This document shows, piece after piece, positions 23,110-34,473 of a DNA stretch of 64,000 nt (the first letter of the stretch is position 1; each line of letters begins with the position of its first letter). The translations under genes were made by a program, and so were the position numbers. The notes beneath the pieces were generated by a model that worked only from the letters and a program-made list of their open reading frames with translations, was not told the origin of the DNA and made no database searches. Location: contig JAUCBJ010008837.1 in assembly GCA_032718475.1 (NCBI GenBank), positions 1-64,000 on the forward strand, written 5' to 3'. Source of the stretch: Nemertoderma westbladi (taxonomy: Eukaryota; Xenacoelomorpha; Nemertodermatida; Nemertodermatidae).

Positions 23110-24480
23110 TTTCAGGAATTTTGAATTTTGCAGTCGCATGGAGTGATAACCCTTAGGTGAAAGCTAAATTTGCTCTACTTTAATCAAATGGGGCATTAAA
23201 GCTACGAGTATATTTTCCTTTACATACTCCCTCGATCTTACACAAATCTGGGTAAAAGGCGGTTGAAGGGCTATCATTCGCAACATATGCGGTCCCCCCT
23301 TTAATGTTTCATTGTTCAATTCATAGTCGCCTTTAAGAATTTCTCAGGAAAATAAGGACGATCACTTTCAACCCATGCGGCCCTCCCTTTCATGATTTCA
23401 TTGAACTATCCATAGTATGAACAATCAAACCAAAGCCTTTGAATATAGGACTAAATATCCTCGCGGCTTATCAGCGGCGCCATGGCTAACGGCTTAATAT
23501 CAATAGTGAAGCATCTAAAAGAATAGAAGAGTAATAGAAGAATAATAGGGCAGAACAGCGTACTTACAGCTTAGAGGTGGGCGCGCTGAAAACTTTGCTC
23601 GCCATCAATACATACAAAGCATCGCTTGATGGAAAGAGTAATAGCGTGGATATTTTCATTTTGGTGAATATAATTTATAGCATTAATCACGAAAATCGCT
23701 AAATAATATATTTTAACTAAAGTCAACTCTGATAAACAACTTGCATAACGAGTTTGTAAAGAATTCATAGGGATTGGCTGTTTATTTAGGGATTAACATT
23801 CAAAATGATTATGAACGAGCAATAGGGTCATTAGTGGTATGCTGAGACTCACTTATTTCATGGCTCGCTCTCATAGTATAGATTAACTAATAGAGAAAAT
23901 GAAAAATAAGTGGTTAAACATCCTATATTTTTAAACATTATGGGGAAACAAGAATAAATAATTTACCGACAACATCAATATTAAATAATATAACAACAAC
24001 GGATAAATAATTTACCAACAACATTAATAATAAATAATATAAGAACATCAACAATAACAAAAGATATAGTCAGAACAGTTTTTAATAAATAGAGACTGTT
24101 TATATTAATAGGGTTGCTGGTCTCCGAGAATAAGGTTTGGTTTAACCCTTTTAGGGTCCGATACTATTAATGGCTGCGATAATTTTCTCTTTAATAGTTT
24201 GTTGAGATAACCTTTTCTTGGGGGGTGAAATAGATTAAGGTGTGTTTGCTGCGGGAGAAAGATGCCTTCTCTGAGAGAACGTTTTAGTAATTCGAAAAGG
24301 CGCGCGATGGTAAAGTTGTTGGATAGGGTGATAGTGTTGGTATTTTTCGTATTGGTGAATATAATTTCTGCTGGTTTGTTCTCGATATGGATGTAAGGAC
24401 TGAGGTAGTAGTGAGAGTTGGGTGGGTTGGTTGTATTTATCGTGAGAAAAGCGCTGCCCCTAATATTGAGACCGTTGGTG
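23110..24480 (-). repeat. Region shared with Polinton C
   Basis: The reverse complement matches 60480-61833 of Polinton C closely. It contains the 3' part of the large ORF (down to about 24130) and about 1 kb of downstream sequence. A 65-codon open frame occurs in both copies, but the differences I counted include more amino-acid-changing than silent ones, so coding is doubtful. Similarity stops abruptly near 23110/61833. Confidence 0.8.
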
Positions 24481-24482
24481 AA

Positions 24483-25817
24483 CTAAAAAGTGGTATTCTC
24501 TTCGTCTTTCATTAAAATGGGCCAGATACCGACATATTTTTCGGATTTGAACTTATAGATAAAGGCTGCGATACTGCTATTTATGAGATAGCGTTGGTGA
24601 TTGGGAATCGTAATCTGCTTTGGTTTGAAAGCAAATTGTATAGCCATAGCCTTGAATCTGATTAGAGCCTCGCGCGCTTGAATCGTGTTAGCTATAGTAA
24701 AGGATTCGTTAAATTTTCTCTCGGTTATCTGTAAATCAATTTCTGAATCACTGATACAACTTTGTATCGATATTCGCTCGGAAATGTTGTCTTTGTAGAT
24801 GTTAAGTTCATCGTAGCAGACACATTCACTATCCTCGATAGTTGAATCGAACCATTTCAAATCGCCTACCTCGGTTGGTGTAAGAAGAATCATGCCCCTA
24901 GAAGAAACAATAGCCTTTCCATTGTCAACCTCGTAGCCATTGGTGATCGCTAAATTGCGCTCGTTCCAAATATTTGTAACAAACCCAAAAGTGCAATAGT
25001 CAAAAGCAACCCAATTACCCGGTTTTAGGACAAGGTGAGTAGTAGGATTAATAAAAGGGCGACATATGTTTACATATTGTTGAAATAAATTGGCGCAGGC
25101 AACGGAAAATGTGATCCATGAACTGTTTACAGTGTCTTCCAGCTTTATTAACTCGAGTGGATTCACTGGGTTAATACTTCCATAGGTGCCAACTCTATAA
25201 TTGAATCCAAAGTAATAGGAGACTTTATTGGCGAAAAAGCATGTGAGCTCATTCAATTTCTCGCCGAAAGCGAGAACATCCTTGTCGAAAAGTTTAAAGA
25301 AACGAGTCTCCTCTTCCTCGGTCGGAGTCGACGAGTTCCAGATGAGAAGAAGAATCGAGTTTGCGATACTATGAAAATCGAATAAGCGATCATCGGAGAA
25401 GAAGGAGGTTACGAGAGTGGTTAAACCCAGTAAACGATTTGCCACATCTTGGTTGATGTTTTCTCGAATAAAATCGACTATACTAGTTGGAATCGTAAAC
25501 GTCTCGGGCGAAGTAGTTAGATTGAACGTTATTTTGTTGGCCCTTTTTAAAAGTTTGAAACCGTGGTTGGAGGAATGAAGTTTATTATCGTCGAGGGTTT
25601 GATATTGTCCATCGTGAAGTTCGTAGCAGGCCCGGAAAATAAAGTGCGCGTAGTTTGCCGGAATCGGGATGGGTTGGTTTAAGGTTGTATTTATCGTTAA
25701 CGGGAAGAGTTTGTTCGCCGAATCGAAATATAGACCAAACGAGTTGTCTTGTAGCATAAACTGATTTTCGTTGCAAACCAGATCGTTGCTTGAATAGCTG
25801 ATTTCTGAATGTGCCAT
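24483..25817 (-). pseudogene. Large ORF next to the TIR (candidate ssDNA-binding protein), truncated
   Basis: 444 codons from the ATG at 25817, nearly identical to the first 444 residues of the 563-residue ORF in Polinton C. Here a TAG at 24483-24485 replaces the Gln codon of C, and homologous coding continues in the same frame to about 24130. About nine amino-acid differences separate the copies. It has strand-strand-helix segments such as KITFNLTTSPETFTIP and a Y-V-G-I-W segment shared with the Polinton B ORF at 47999-49066. Its place beside the polymerase suggests a replication role, but no known family was recognised with confidence. Confidence 0.7.
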
Positions 25818-26110
25818 CGTGATTGTGTACCGGTAACTCGTTTAGGAAATAAAAATAAATAAATACTTTTACGAAAATAATTAAAACTTTTCAGGAAAAC
25901 AAAGAGACAATGATTGGGAATGTGGTGAACGGGGGCTATTATAGAGGGGGCTAGAATGGGTTAGCCAATCAGGGAACAGTAGGGAGAAAAGATTGTATAA
26001 TTAAACCAATCAGAGAGCAGCTTTGATGACGTCACATCAGGCGAGATAATGATTGCCCAATGTTATTCAATGGTAGCCAGAGTGGCGCCATTGAATAACG
26101 AAGGCAAAGG
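25818..26110 (-). promoter_or_regulatory. Promoter of the large ORF: CRE, CCAAT boxes, TATA-like
   Basis: On the minus strand upstream of the ATG there is a palindromic TGACGTCA (26027-26034), ATTGG/CCAAT boxes near 25970 and 26007, and CTATAATAG near 25937. The same set is kept in Polinton C, which supports function. TGACGTCA is the CREB/ATF site, suggesting the host drives this gene. Confidence 0.55.
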
Positions 26111-26170
26111 GGCCGCGAGAGGAAAGATTATAAAGTTAACGATAAGGGATCTATAAACCATAGAGCTAAA

Positions 26171-27204
26171 TATAGACATTATGTCATAATTACGTCATTG
26201 GTAATATAAAAACTAATTAATCTAAAAATAGAAATCAATGTATAAAGTAAAAGTAATACAATTAATTAATTTAAAATAAAGTACAAATGAATAAATAATT
26301 TAGAATTAAATACGAATAAAATAAAATGCAAATAATTAATTAAAATTAAATATAAATAAATAAGCCTCAAACATCTTGCCTCATGGCTCGCCCCTTAGAA
26401 CTCTTAAGCAATATAACTTCATAGTTTTGCGGATTGTAAATAACAAAGCTAGAGAAGATGATAATTTTCAAATAATACGCCCTCTAGTGGCAGACTATGG
26501 AACTGCAGACGACTGGATATAGGTAAGAGTAATTAGTAATCAGAGGTGTCACAATAGAGGGCGGGGCGCTTGGATACAACTATTATTAATTGGTTGTTGC
26601 TTGGTTAAAGCTAATTGGGGGTCAAAGGTCAACGAAAAAGCTGTCTGGAAATAGAGTAATAGAGTAATTAGTTACCAGTAAGGGAGCTGTATACCCTATG
26701 GCTAAGGATAACGAGATGAAAGTCAATGAGGTCATTTAGAAACCAATATATAAAACTAATTATTGGTAAATCTAAAATTAAGTACAAATAAATAAAGTAA
26801 AAATAAATACAATTAATTAATTTAAAATAAAGTACAAATAAATAAGTATTAATAAATAAAAGAGCTGCGGTGTCACTTATGACACCCTCTTGATCCGGCT
26901 CTGTGACACTTGGACAACACTGATGACCCATTGTGTGTCAGGGCGCTAATCAGTCTGATTAATTAGGATAATCAATTAAACCCTAATTAGGAGTCGTAAG
27001 ACACCTATTAGGGTTTAATTGTACTAATTAATTGATGACACCTGTCAATTAGGATCTAATTAGCCTAATTGGGAGGTGTCATCCAGACAGTCTGGCGCCA
27101 ATGACACCCAATGACACCCTATGGGTGATAATTGGGTGTCATATGACACCCAATGGGTGTCAGTGAGGTCCAAGTGTCACAGAGAGGACCAAGACCCTAC
27201 TACT
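26171..27204 (-). repeat. Polinton A right terminal inverted repeat
   Basis: Reverse complement of 12353-13357, about 30 bp longer because of small indels. The outer end is CCCTACTACT. Confidence 0.93.
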
Positions 27205-27210
27205 GTTGTG
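27205..27210. repeat. Target-site duplication GTTGTG, right copy (Polinton A)
   Basis: Matches 12347-12352. Taking out the element and one copy leaves the BEL gag-pol frame in phase across the junction. Confidence 0.95.
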
Positions 27211-28359
27211 CACTCTCGTTCTTTCCTCGGGCTTTCTTCCGTGAACTCTATTAGGAGACGTAGGAGGAGTTTTTGTTACCTGTTCTCTCCTGTCATTGGT
27301 TCGAGACTTAAATTTACTTACATCTTTAGGCGCTTTGTTGACATAGTAAGATCTTTCAGTGTCTTTCCTGCTGTCCTCTTCTTGAGAAGCCTGGCTTTCG
27401 CCGTCGTCTGTATAACACACTGGTGTTACCTTTCTCCTAGAAACGGGTTTCTCACTTACCTTATTTTCCGGTGTCTTCTCTCTGGACTGCTTTAGGAGCT
27501 GTAATTTTACCTCTCCATCTAAGAATGACATGAGATCAGCCATGGTAGGGTCTCTTCGTTGTTGTTCCATCATATATAACACTTTCTTGTCCCAGCGTGT
27601 ACCTACTCCACCCTTTGGTAAAGTAGATGCTACGGCTCCAATAACCAGAGAACTCTGATATTCATGAGACTTACCTAGCCAATCTAATTGTCTACAGATC
27701 TCCTGAATCTCATCGAAAAACTCTATAATCCCACTGCTAATGAACTTTCGGGGCGCTACCAATTTTGCATACAAATACCTAGCTATGTTATTCCTATTAC
27801 CATACCTGATGTTTAAGGTATTCCAAACTTGGCTTAATCCATCTGGATGTCCAATAAACTTTAACGCCATTAACTTGGGAGATCCTTCTAAGCACTCGAT
27901 GAGGAATCTAAGTTTCTCTCCGTTAGATAGCGCAGAGTTCTGTATGTTATCTTTGTAATATTAATTAAAAGGTAACCATTTCATCTCATCTCCATTGAAC
28001 TTGACGATCTCTCCCACCTTTACCGCTTGACAGGCTTCGGTTCTAGCCATTTGACGTGTAAAACTTTCTTGGGCCATCGTATTATTTAATATCGAGTTAT
28101 CGGTATATAAATTTCTCGGATTGTTATCAAGTCTATATGGAATATCATTATCAACAGGTTTACAATTACCCTTAATAAGGTTTACTATAGGAGTATCTAT
28201 TTCACTAGCAGTATAGATGCGTGTAGGCTCCACACCTTGCGCATGAAATACTTCAGACCGAACAGGTTGACACATTGTTACAGGGGGTGGTGGTATACCT
28301 CTTTGTATATTTACCAATTTATCGTGTTCTAACGCGATACTCTGCTGCACTTCTTGCAA
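27211..28359 (-). pseudogene. BEL gag, DUF1759-type domain (one internal stop)
   Basis: Reads in the same frame as the ORF above it. KFNGDEMKWLPF followed by a TAA (27961-27963) and then ALSNGEKLRFLIECLEG is the pattern of the BEL/Pao gag domain DUF1759. Gag packages the element RNA. The stop falls within this conserved core. The frame then runs to 27205 and continues beyond Polinton A at 12346. Confidence 0.85.
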
Positions 28360-28392
28360 CTCTAACCTACCCTCTCTGACTGTGCCCTTTAA

Positions 28393-30195
28393 CTACTGAA
28401 CAGTCCCTTCCATCTCCCGGACCTGCTGAGAGGAGCACAAACGGTGTTCCCTCAGCTGCCCGAGCAGGAGACCCATCTCCCGCCGTCCCTCATCCACCCA
28501 CTCTACCGCTGAAGCGGGAGCCGCCAACATAGTAGCGGGTAGACGAGGGACAACGGGCGACAAATCGTTGATATTTCGCTCGGAGTCCAGGACAGGAACT
28601 GTCTCAGGGGCAGTTCTGCTGGGCACAGGTAGTTTAGTGCTGTGCAAAGGGAATTTAGAGGTAGGTTCTGGGAGTACAGGTGTCTCTATCACCGAAGGGG
28701 TGGCTTCGAGAACAGGCCTAATTATTTCAGGCTCATCTACTATAGTAGGGAGTCTTTCTACTCTAATAATTTGGTCTGTGGGTTCTGTACTACCTAAGTC
28801 TGTGCTAGCTAGTTGCCTTCTCACAGCTGGGGGCAAATCAGGCAATTTCTGACGGTGAGGCATTCTTCTACGTCTGTTGGAACGAGATCTATTTCTTCCG
28901 CCTTCAGGATCGGTGGTATCGCCTTCATCCGATGATGTAAAGCCCTGTCGCTTGGGGGTGGATCGACTTATCATCTGCCACTGAGTAGCTGTTCTCTGTT
29001 TATCTATGTAGTCTTGCTTCTCTTGCAGATTTTCCAACTCTAGTTGGGTGGTCTCTTCAGATGCTCTCCGTTCTGCTTCTGCCACTGCTATCTTTCTTTC
29101 TGCTTCTGCCGCTTTTCTTTCCGCTTCTGCCGCTGCCACTGCCGCTTTTATTTCCACTTCTGCCGCTTTTCTTTCCGCTTCTGCCGCTGCTGCTGCCTCT
29201 GCCGCCTTTCTTTCCACTTCTGCCGCTGCCTCTGCCGCTTTTCTTTCCACTTCTGCCGCTGCCTCTGCCGCTTTTCTTTCCACTTCTGCCGCTTTTCTTT
29301 CCGCTTCTGCCGCTGCCACTGCCGCTGCTGCTGTCTTTCTGCGTTCTATACGTTTTTTCTTTACTTGTTCTTCTTGGACCCTAGCGATGCGGCTGCTTTC
29401 ATCAAATTTAGCTTGGTTCGCAGCTAACATTTCCGCATCTATTGCGTCCAGCACAAACTTGGCTCCTTCACTATTAGGGCGAAGTCCAGCCAGCCTTCTC
29501 CTCAACTCTTCGTCACCTAGAAATCGTTGATAGTCTGACAGATAGATGTCAATAGCTTCCTTCTTCTGCGGTTTCTCTGCTGTCGATTCGCTTTCCACTT
29601 GAGAAAAGGTAGCGTCTGCTGATTCTCCATGGGTTGAGCGCTCAGCCAGCTGAAATTTCCACTGGGCCGTTCCTTGAACCTTGAGACTCACCCGCTGGAA
29701 CCAAGTCTTTACGGCAACTTGCAATGACGTGTCTTGTCTTCTTTTTGAAGCTTCCTCAAAGGCCGATAGGATTAGTCTGATTCTTAGAATTCTTTCTCGA
29801 ACTTGATAAAGCAGTTCTCCCTGCTCTTGAGGTCCTTGGGGTTGTTGAAACAGTTGTTCCTCTAATCGCTCCAAAGAGCTGAAGAATCCCTGTATATATC
29901 CTGCTGCCGACCTCTTCCACACAGCTGGATCACTAGTGTCTTTTGTCACTCCCATCCTGTGTATGTCTTCCCAGGCAGCTTCCGATAAGTCAAACGGGAG
30001 TCCGGGTCCGGGGAAGTTCCATTGCGACTCGACAATAGACTTCAGTTCCTCCCTTGTGTATCCCGCATAACTGTTCTTGGTCGATCGCTTACTTCTCGCC
30101 CAATCAATTTGGTGTTCCTCCACCGCAATCAATACCCTAGTGAGTACGGCTGCAGGAAGAATGAGAAGGGGATCCGAATAAACCGCATCAGCCAT
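28393..30195 (-). pseudogene. BEL gag N-terminal region with Ala/Glu/Lys coiled-coil repeats
   Basis: 600 codons from the ATG at 30195 to a TAG at 28393-28395. The next 11 codons and the DUF1759 region follow in the same frame, so the stop is a nonsense change or, less likely, a read-through site. Residues about 283-385 consist of repeats of AERKAAE type with AEAAAEVERK spacing, predicted to form a long charged helix or coiled coil. An Arg/Ser-rich stretch (RNRSRSNRRRR) and a Pro-rich region follow. The N-terminal 250 residues are not recognised. The repeat array is likely to vary in copy number between copies of the element. Confidence 0.75.
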
Positions 30196-31541
30196 TTTTG
30201 CTCCGCGCTCGGGTGTCAGCTCTACAGTATCCGAACTACTGGAGCTGTTGGGCCGCTGAGAAATAAGTTCTCAGCTCGGGTGTTGCTGTTGTTTAACAGC
30301 TGCTTCTTGGTCACGCTTGACTTGAGCCCGAGTGCCTATGATAGACCTACGGTGTTGGACTAGCCTAGGGTCTGATACTACTACTGGAGGGATGTTCTTT
30401 CTTACAGTAGGAGGTGAGTTGAACTTCGGTCTCAAACGTTCAGCACTCCTATCTGGGGCACAGATGGTTGTATCTAGGAGACTGTCTACAGGTTTTGCTT
30501 GGTGTCAGACATGTTTGTTTGTACAGTTGAATGCCTACTGCTATATTACAGTTAAAGCAAGTCAAGTAATTCAGTATCAACTGTTAGCCTAGTAATTAAT
30601 TACCGATATCGTTACTCTATATAACGTGATATATATACAATATATTAGAGTACCGGTATACTCTTATAGTATATATATAAGTATTATTACAGACTAGGTT
30701 TGTCACAGTATACCGGTATATTATTTCAGCTCAAGTATATATAAATATATAATAAGTCTACTGTGAATACCGGTATACAACTTACACTTATAGTATATAA
30801 GTATAATTATAGACTAGAATTAATTACAGAATACCGGTATATAATTTCAGCTTAAATTTATAGAAATAAATATAATAAGCCTATTGTAAATACCGGTATG
30901 TCAATTATTTTAGAATAATTGAATTTCTGAATTTTTAGGGGTTACTTGGTTACTTTACTTTACTTTATTACCGTTATTTAAGCAGTAGTCCAACTGATAT
31001 TAAGACCTAATTGATGTATAACAGGCCTACTGTTTTATAAATCGGTTTGAGTTGATTTATAATATATATATACCCGTATAAAGGGTTTTTGTCAATGTTT
31101 GAAATAAATGTTATTATTTCTGGTAAGGAGTCACTTCACAGAAGCTAAACGCTCTCAGTGGAGTGCTACTTATTGTATTGGACACTAAAACAAATAATTC
31201 TAATTTACTAAGTTACTTATTACTACAAATTACGTACAATTAAGGGGTGAGATTACAACCTCTAAATAAACACAAAAATTACACGTACGAATTTTTAGGG
31301 TTAATTTTACAGGGAATCTACAAACCAGCCTAACAAGGAGTTAGAATATCTGGTTATTACAAACGGACAAGATACTACGGTATTTGAAAATAATAAAGCA
31401 GTAGTAAATATATTGCGTTGTCTAGATAGGAAAATACCACCATCTGACGACTTATAGCCGTATCGCTATAAGTACTACGTTATGTATCACGGAGTGTTCC
31501 TACCCAGAAGTTAATTACCGCAGCCTACTATAGCTAACGTG
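30196..31541 (-). other. BEL leader, gag-proximal part
   Basis: Noncoding, AT-rich sequence between the 5' LTR and gag, continuing at 50274-51146 on the other side of Polinton B. Frames are short and unsupported. Confidence 0.55.
30650..30900. repeat. About 120-bp tandem repeat with ATACCGGTAT palindromes
   Basis: Two units (breaks near 30651, 30768 and 30892) share CTTATAGTATATA, TATTTCAGCT and three or more ACCGGTAT words. Each unit ends in an ACCGGTAT palindrome. Confidence 0.75.
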
Positions 31542-31547
31542 CCTATT
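31542..31547. repeat. Target-site duplication CCTATT, left copy (Polinton B)
   Basis: CCTATT precedes AGTAGTAGGAGAAG and recurs at 50268-50273. Confidence 0.95.
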
Positions 31548-32062
31548 AGTAGTAGGAGAAGCATAGTTCCTCCATATCTCCTCCCTATCTTGGGCTACGG
31601 CTCGCATCTCGGAGGCAATTAAAAAATGCCAAATTCCGGTGCTAAATCGCGGTGTTTAATGACCATCTGTCACCATCAATATTGATTCGCGTCGTTGCCT
31701 TCAACCAATCGTTGCTTATCACCTACGCGTAGCCTAACCTCGCGATGCCTACCTTACTCGACAACTGTTACCACCCGTGAGTATTGATTCGCGTCGTTGC
31801 ATCAACCAACCATCGCATATTCATCTTCGCGTAACCTAACTTCTCATCGCATGGCTAGCCCCCACTACGCTATTATATCGAATCGATTGCCAACTCACCA
31901 CCACCACCACCACCGTCGCTAGCCACGCACGGCTACTCTTCGACGGCTGTCGCCAAACCAATCAATCCAACCAACCAAGCGGCCTGCCTACCCCAACGCT
32001 ATTATGATACGTGTTGAAATTTCGCCACGTTCTAGCTACACGTATACGAATATTTCCATAGT
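31548..32062 (+). repeat. Polinton B left terminal inverted repeat
   Basis: Matches the reverse complement of 49753-50267 with only a few mismatches. It contains several near-repeats of TTGATTCGCGTCGTTGC and a CCA-rich stretch. The 32063-32477 sequence that follows is AT-rich leader with a degenerate copy of part of the TIR (TCACGTTCTAGCTACGCGTA near 32220). Confidence 0.93.
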
Positions 32063-32477
32063 TATTTCCTATCCACGCAACCAACCACGGTCTACTGTAT
32101 ATGCTGACAACGTGGCCACCAACTACACGCATCACGCATATATTATATTATATTGATTGCCAACTCCACGACTGCTGTCGCCAAATCAACAAACCAAGCA
32201 GTATGATACATGAGATTCCGTCACGTTCTAGCTACGCGTATACGATCATTAGTGATTATTACGCAATAATTTTTTTGTTTATACAGTAGTTACCCACCAG
32301 CTAATCAACCAATCAATAAACCGAATTTAGGCTATTTCTCAGTTTAAGACCTGTATTATTTTTGAAAATATCTTATATATATAATCTCTTGCTTTAATCG
32401 CAATTAATCATTTGTAATGGTTTTAGTTTAAAAGTTTTTACTTTGTTTGTTTGATTTACAATAAAATAAATTAAATA

Positions 32478-32924
32478 ATGTCTTCTGATTCCAATATGGT
32501 TATGCCAATGGTAAGGCATTCATTTTTTGCAGAAGATGGTCAAGCCTATATTGTTATTGATTATACAATTTACCATCAGGGAGATGATAAATATAAAATT
32601 GAATTTTCTGAAAAAGCCAGGAAAGTTTTAAGCTCAATTGATATTGATGCTTCTGATAATAGTATTCATCTTTTAGATTACAACCTGAAAGCTGAGCATG
32701 GGGGAGGAAAATTAAGCAACATTTTACTATTTTCCATGATAGAGGGATTTATTGTTATTACACAATACAACGAAGCTGGTGAAAAGTTTGAAATATGGCT
32801 AAATCGGCATAGCCCCTACGAAATTATGTCTTTCTTTATTGTAATGATTTCAAAAGAATCCTTTGTCGAACCTGAAGAATCAGCGGATAATGTTGAATAT
32901 GTTGATAATATCATTGATTCTTGA
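32478..32924 (+). CDS. Unknown 148-residue protein, first gene of Polinton B
   Basis: Opens with an ATG at 32478 after an AT-rich leader, and ends in an acidic tail. It is a soluble-looking mix of strands and helices with no signal peptide or membrane segment and no domain I recognise. Its place as the first rightward gene next to the TIR is typical of accessory or early genes in virus-like elements. Confidence 0.6.
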   Translation: MSSDSNMVMPMVRHSFFAEDGQAYIVIDYTIYHQGDDKYKIEFSEKARKVLSSIDIDASDNSIHLLDYNLKAEHGGGKLSNILLFSMIEGFIVITQYNEAGEKFEIWLNRHSPYEIMSFFIVMISKESFVEPEESADNVEYVDNIIDS

Positions 32925-33086
32925 CTTTTCCCTCTATATTATAAATATTTTATGATTATATATAAAATTTTGTTGTTTTTAAATAATCGAAAATTGTAGT
33001 AGTATTTGTATATACAGTATAACAGTTTTGTTTGTTGTTGTTGTGTATTGTGGTAATTATTTTCAATTTACTTTAAAATTTGGAAA

Positions 33087-33572
33087 ATGGATATTTTAAA
33101 TGAAAAATGTCCAGTTTGCTATTCTAAGTTATTGCAACAACATCGAGATTATTATAAATGTGAAAATAAACATGCAACTTGCGTACAATGTATTGCACAA
33201 TATTCCGAAATGAATAATTATTGATCTAAAATTTGTCCTATTTGTCGCGCACCCATATCTAAGTTTAATATAAAGTTGGCAAGATACCAACCCTATTATT
33301 GGAAAGAGCTTCGCAATATAACTTATATTTCTGCGAAAAGTAATGATCCGGGAGATTTATTTACAATATTGGAGAATATTTTTTATAGAAACGTAGTACG
33401 ACGCTGTTGCTACTATATTCCTTATTTTTTTAGCAGCGAACATAAAAAAATCATTAGCGCGAAATTTTCGGGAAGTGATTTCCAATCCGCCGATGTTACC
33501 TATCATTATTTCGCGTATAAAGATGCTCACCATGCTAGAAATTACATCGGTCTATACTATAATTGGAAATAG
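33087..33572 (+). pseudogene. RING-finger protein (one in-frame stop)
   Basis: From the ATG at 33087: CPVC (residues 8-11), then C25, H29, C32 and C35, then after a TGA at 33222-33224 CPICRAP. This is the C3HC4-like spacing of a RING domain, used by E3 ubiquitin ligases. The frame continues unbroken after the TGA to 33572, giving a 161-residue product if the stop were absent. The C-terminal 90 residues are not recognised. RING proteins in DNA viruses commonly redirect host ubiquitination; that role here is inference. Confidence 0.7.
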
Positions 33573-33755
33573 CACCTTTTGCTGCAGCGAGCGTCACATA
33601 CTGTAGCGGCGCCGTATGTTAATTAAATATACAGTACTCTAATATTGTAGTTGCATCAATTATTGTTATATACATAGTAATGGTGTTGGTTTATTGATAT
33701 TGATATTGATATTATATTATATTGTATTGTTGATATATCTTAATAATAATAATAA

Positions 33756-34436
33756 ATGGCTGACTTTAATTCAGGTCCATATAATTTAAATTTTCAAATG
33801 GGAACGAGTATGATAATTTCAGGGCCATCTGGCTCCGGAAAGTCTACATTTGTTGGCAATTTAATTAAACACAAGAATGGTTGTTTCAACGAAGCCCCCT
33901 TGCGAGTATTGTATTGTTACGGGAGCAATCCCCCGACTATTCCTGGTATTACTCACCTTTACAAAGGCTTGCCTGAAAATATAGATAGTTTAGTGAATAG
34001 TCGAGATTTATTAATTATAGATGATTTGTTAACAGAAACTGAGTCCAGTACAGCTTTAACTGTATTGTTTACTAAGGTAGCTCATCATTCCAATATATTT
34101 ATTTGTTTTATAACGCAAAACATGTTTTACGGTGGGAAGCATAACCGCACAAGATCAATTAATAGCCATACTTTAGTATTAATGAAAAATCCGAGAGATA
34201 GTCTATCGGTTTTAAATTTCGCGAAGCAGATGTTACCAGGGCAGACCAAATTTTTAGTTGATTCCTATCAAGATGCGACAATTGAACCATTTTCACATTT
34301 CTTAATTGATTTACGACAGGAAACACCCGAACATTTAAGATTTAGATCTGATATATTTCGTAATCATAATTGTTACATTAAAAATTACACTGACTATAAA
34401 CGTAGCGAAAATAATAATAATAATAATGATAAATAA
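33756..34436 (+). CDS. Genome-packaging ATPase (FtsK/HerA type)
   Basis: A 226-residue P-loop ATPase. Walker A is GPSGSGKS (residues 23-30); Walker B is LLIIDD (85-90). Length and the short N-terminus before the P loop fit the Polinton/adintovirus packaging ATPase, which pumps DNA into capsids. It is preceded by a run of TAA triplets, and a run of Asn near its C-terminus is encoded by AAT repeats. Confidence 0.9.
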   Translation: MADFNSGPYNLNFQMGTSMIISGPSGSGKSTFVGNLIKHKNGCFNEAPLRVLYCYGSNPPTIPGITHLYKGLPENIDSLVNSRDLLIIDDLLTETESSTALTVLFTKVAHHSNIFICFITQNMFYGGKHNRTRSINSHTLVLMKNPRDSLSVLNFAKQMLPGQTKFLVDSYQDATIEPFSHFLIDLRQETPEHLRFRSDIFRNHNCYIKNYTDYKRSENNNNNNDK

Positions 34437-34473
34437 TTAATATTTTGTAACAATTTTCAATAATGTTGCAACA

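Larger units (their letters stand above)
12353..27204. mobile_element. Polinton A (14.85 kb, replication module only)
   Basis: Terminal inverted repeats of about 1 kb start AGTAGTAGGG and end CCCTACTACT, with 6-bp duplications outside. Genes found: DNA polymerase B (+), TBP-like gene (+) and a large ORF (-) near the right TIR. No integrase, packaging ATPase, protease or capsid gene could be found on either strand, although 22191-24480 has room for remnants. The element therefore looks non-autonomous for integration and virion formation. The TIR and right-hand ORF are the same family as Polinton C. It interrupts the BEL gag-pol frame without changing its phase. Confidence 0.93.

Noticed and set aside
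28393-28395. Programmed stop read-through in BEL gag
   Set aside because: The TAG is in frame, but the following bases do not resemble known read-through contexts and other stops in the same gene show ordinary decay.
29044-29530. Plus-strand frames over the gag repeat array
   Set aside because: They are antisense translations of the AERKAAE repeat, giving Ser/Ala-, Cys/Arg- or Leu/Pro-only proteins.
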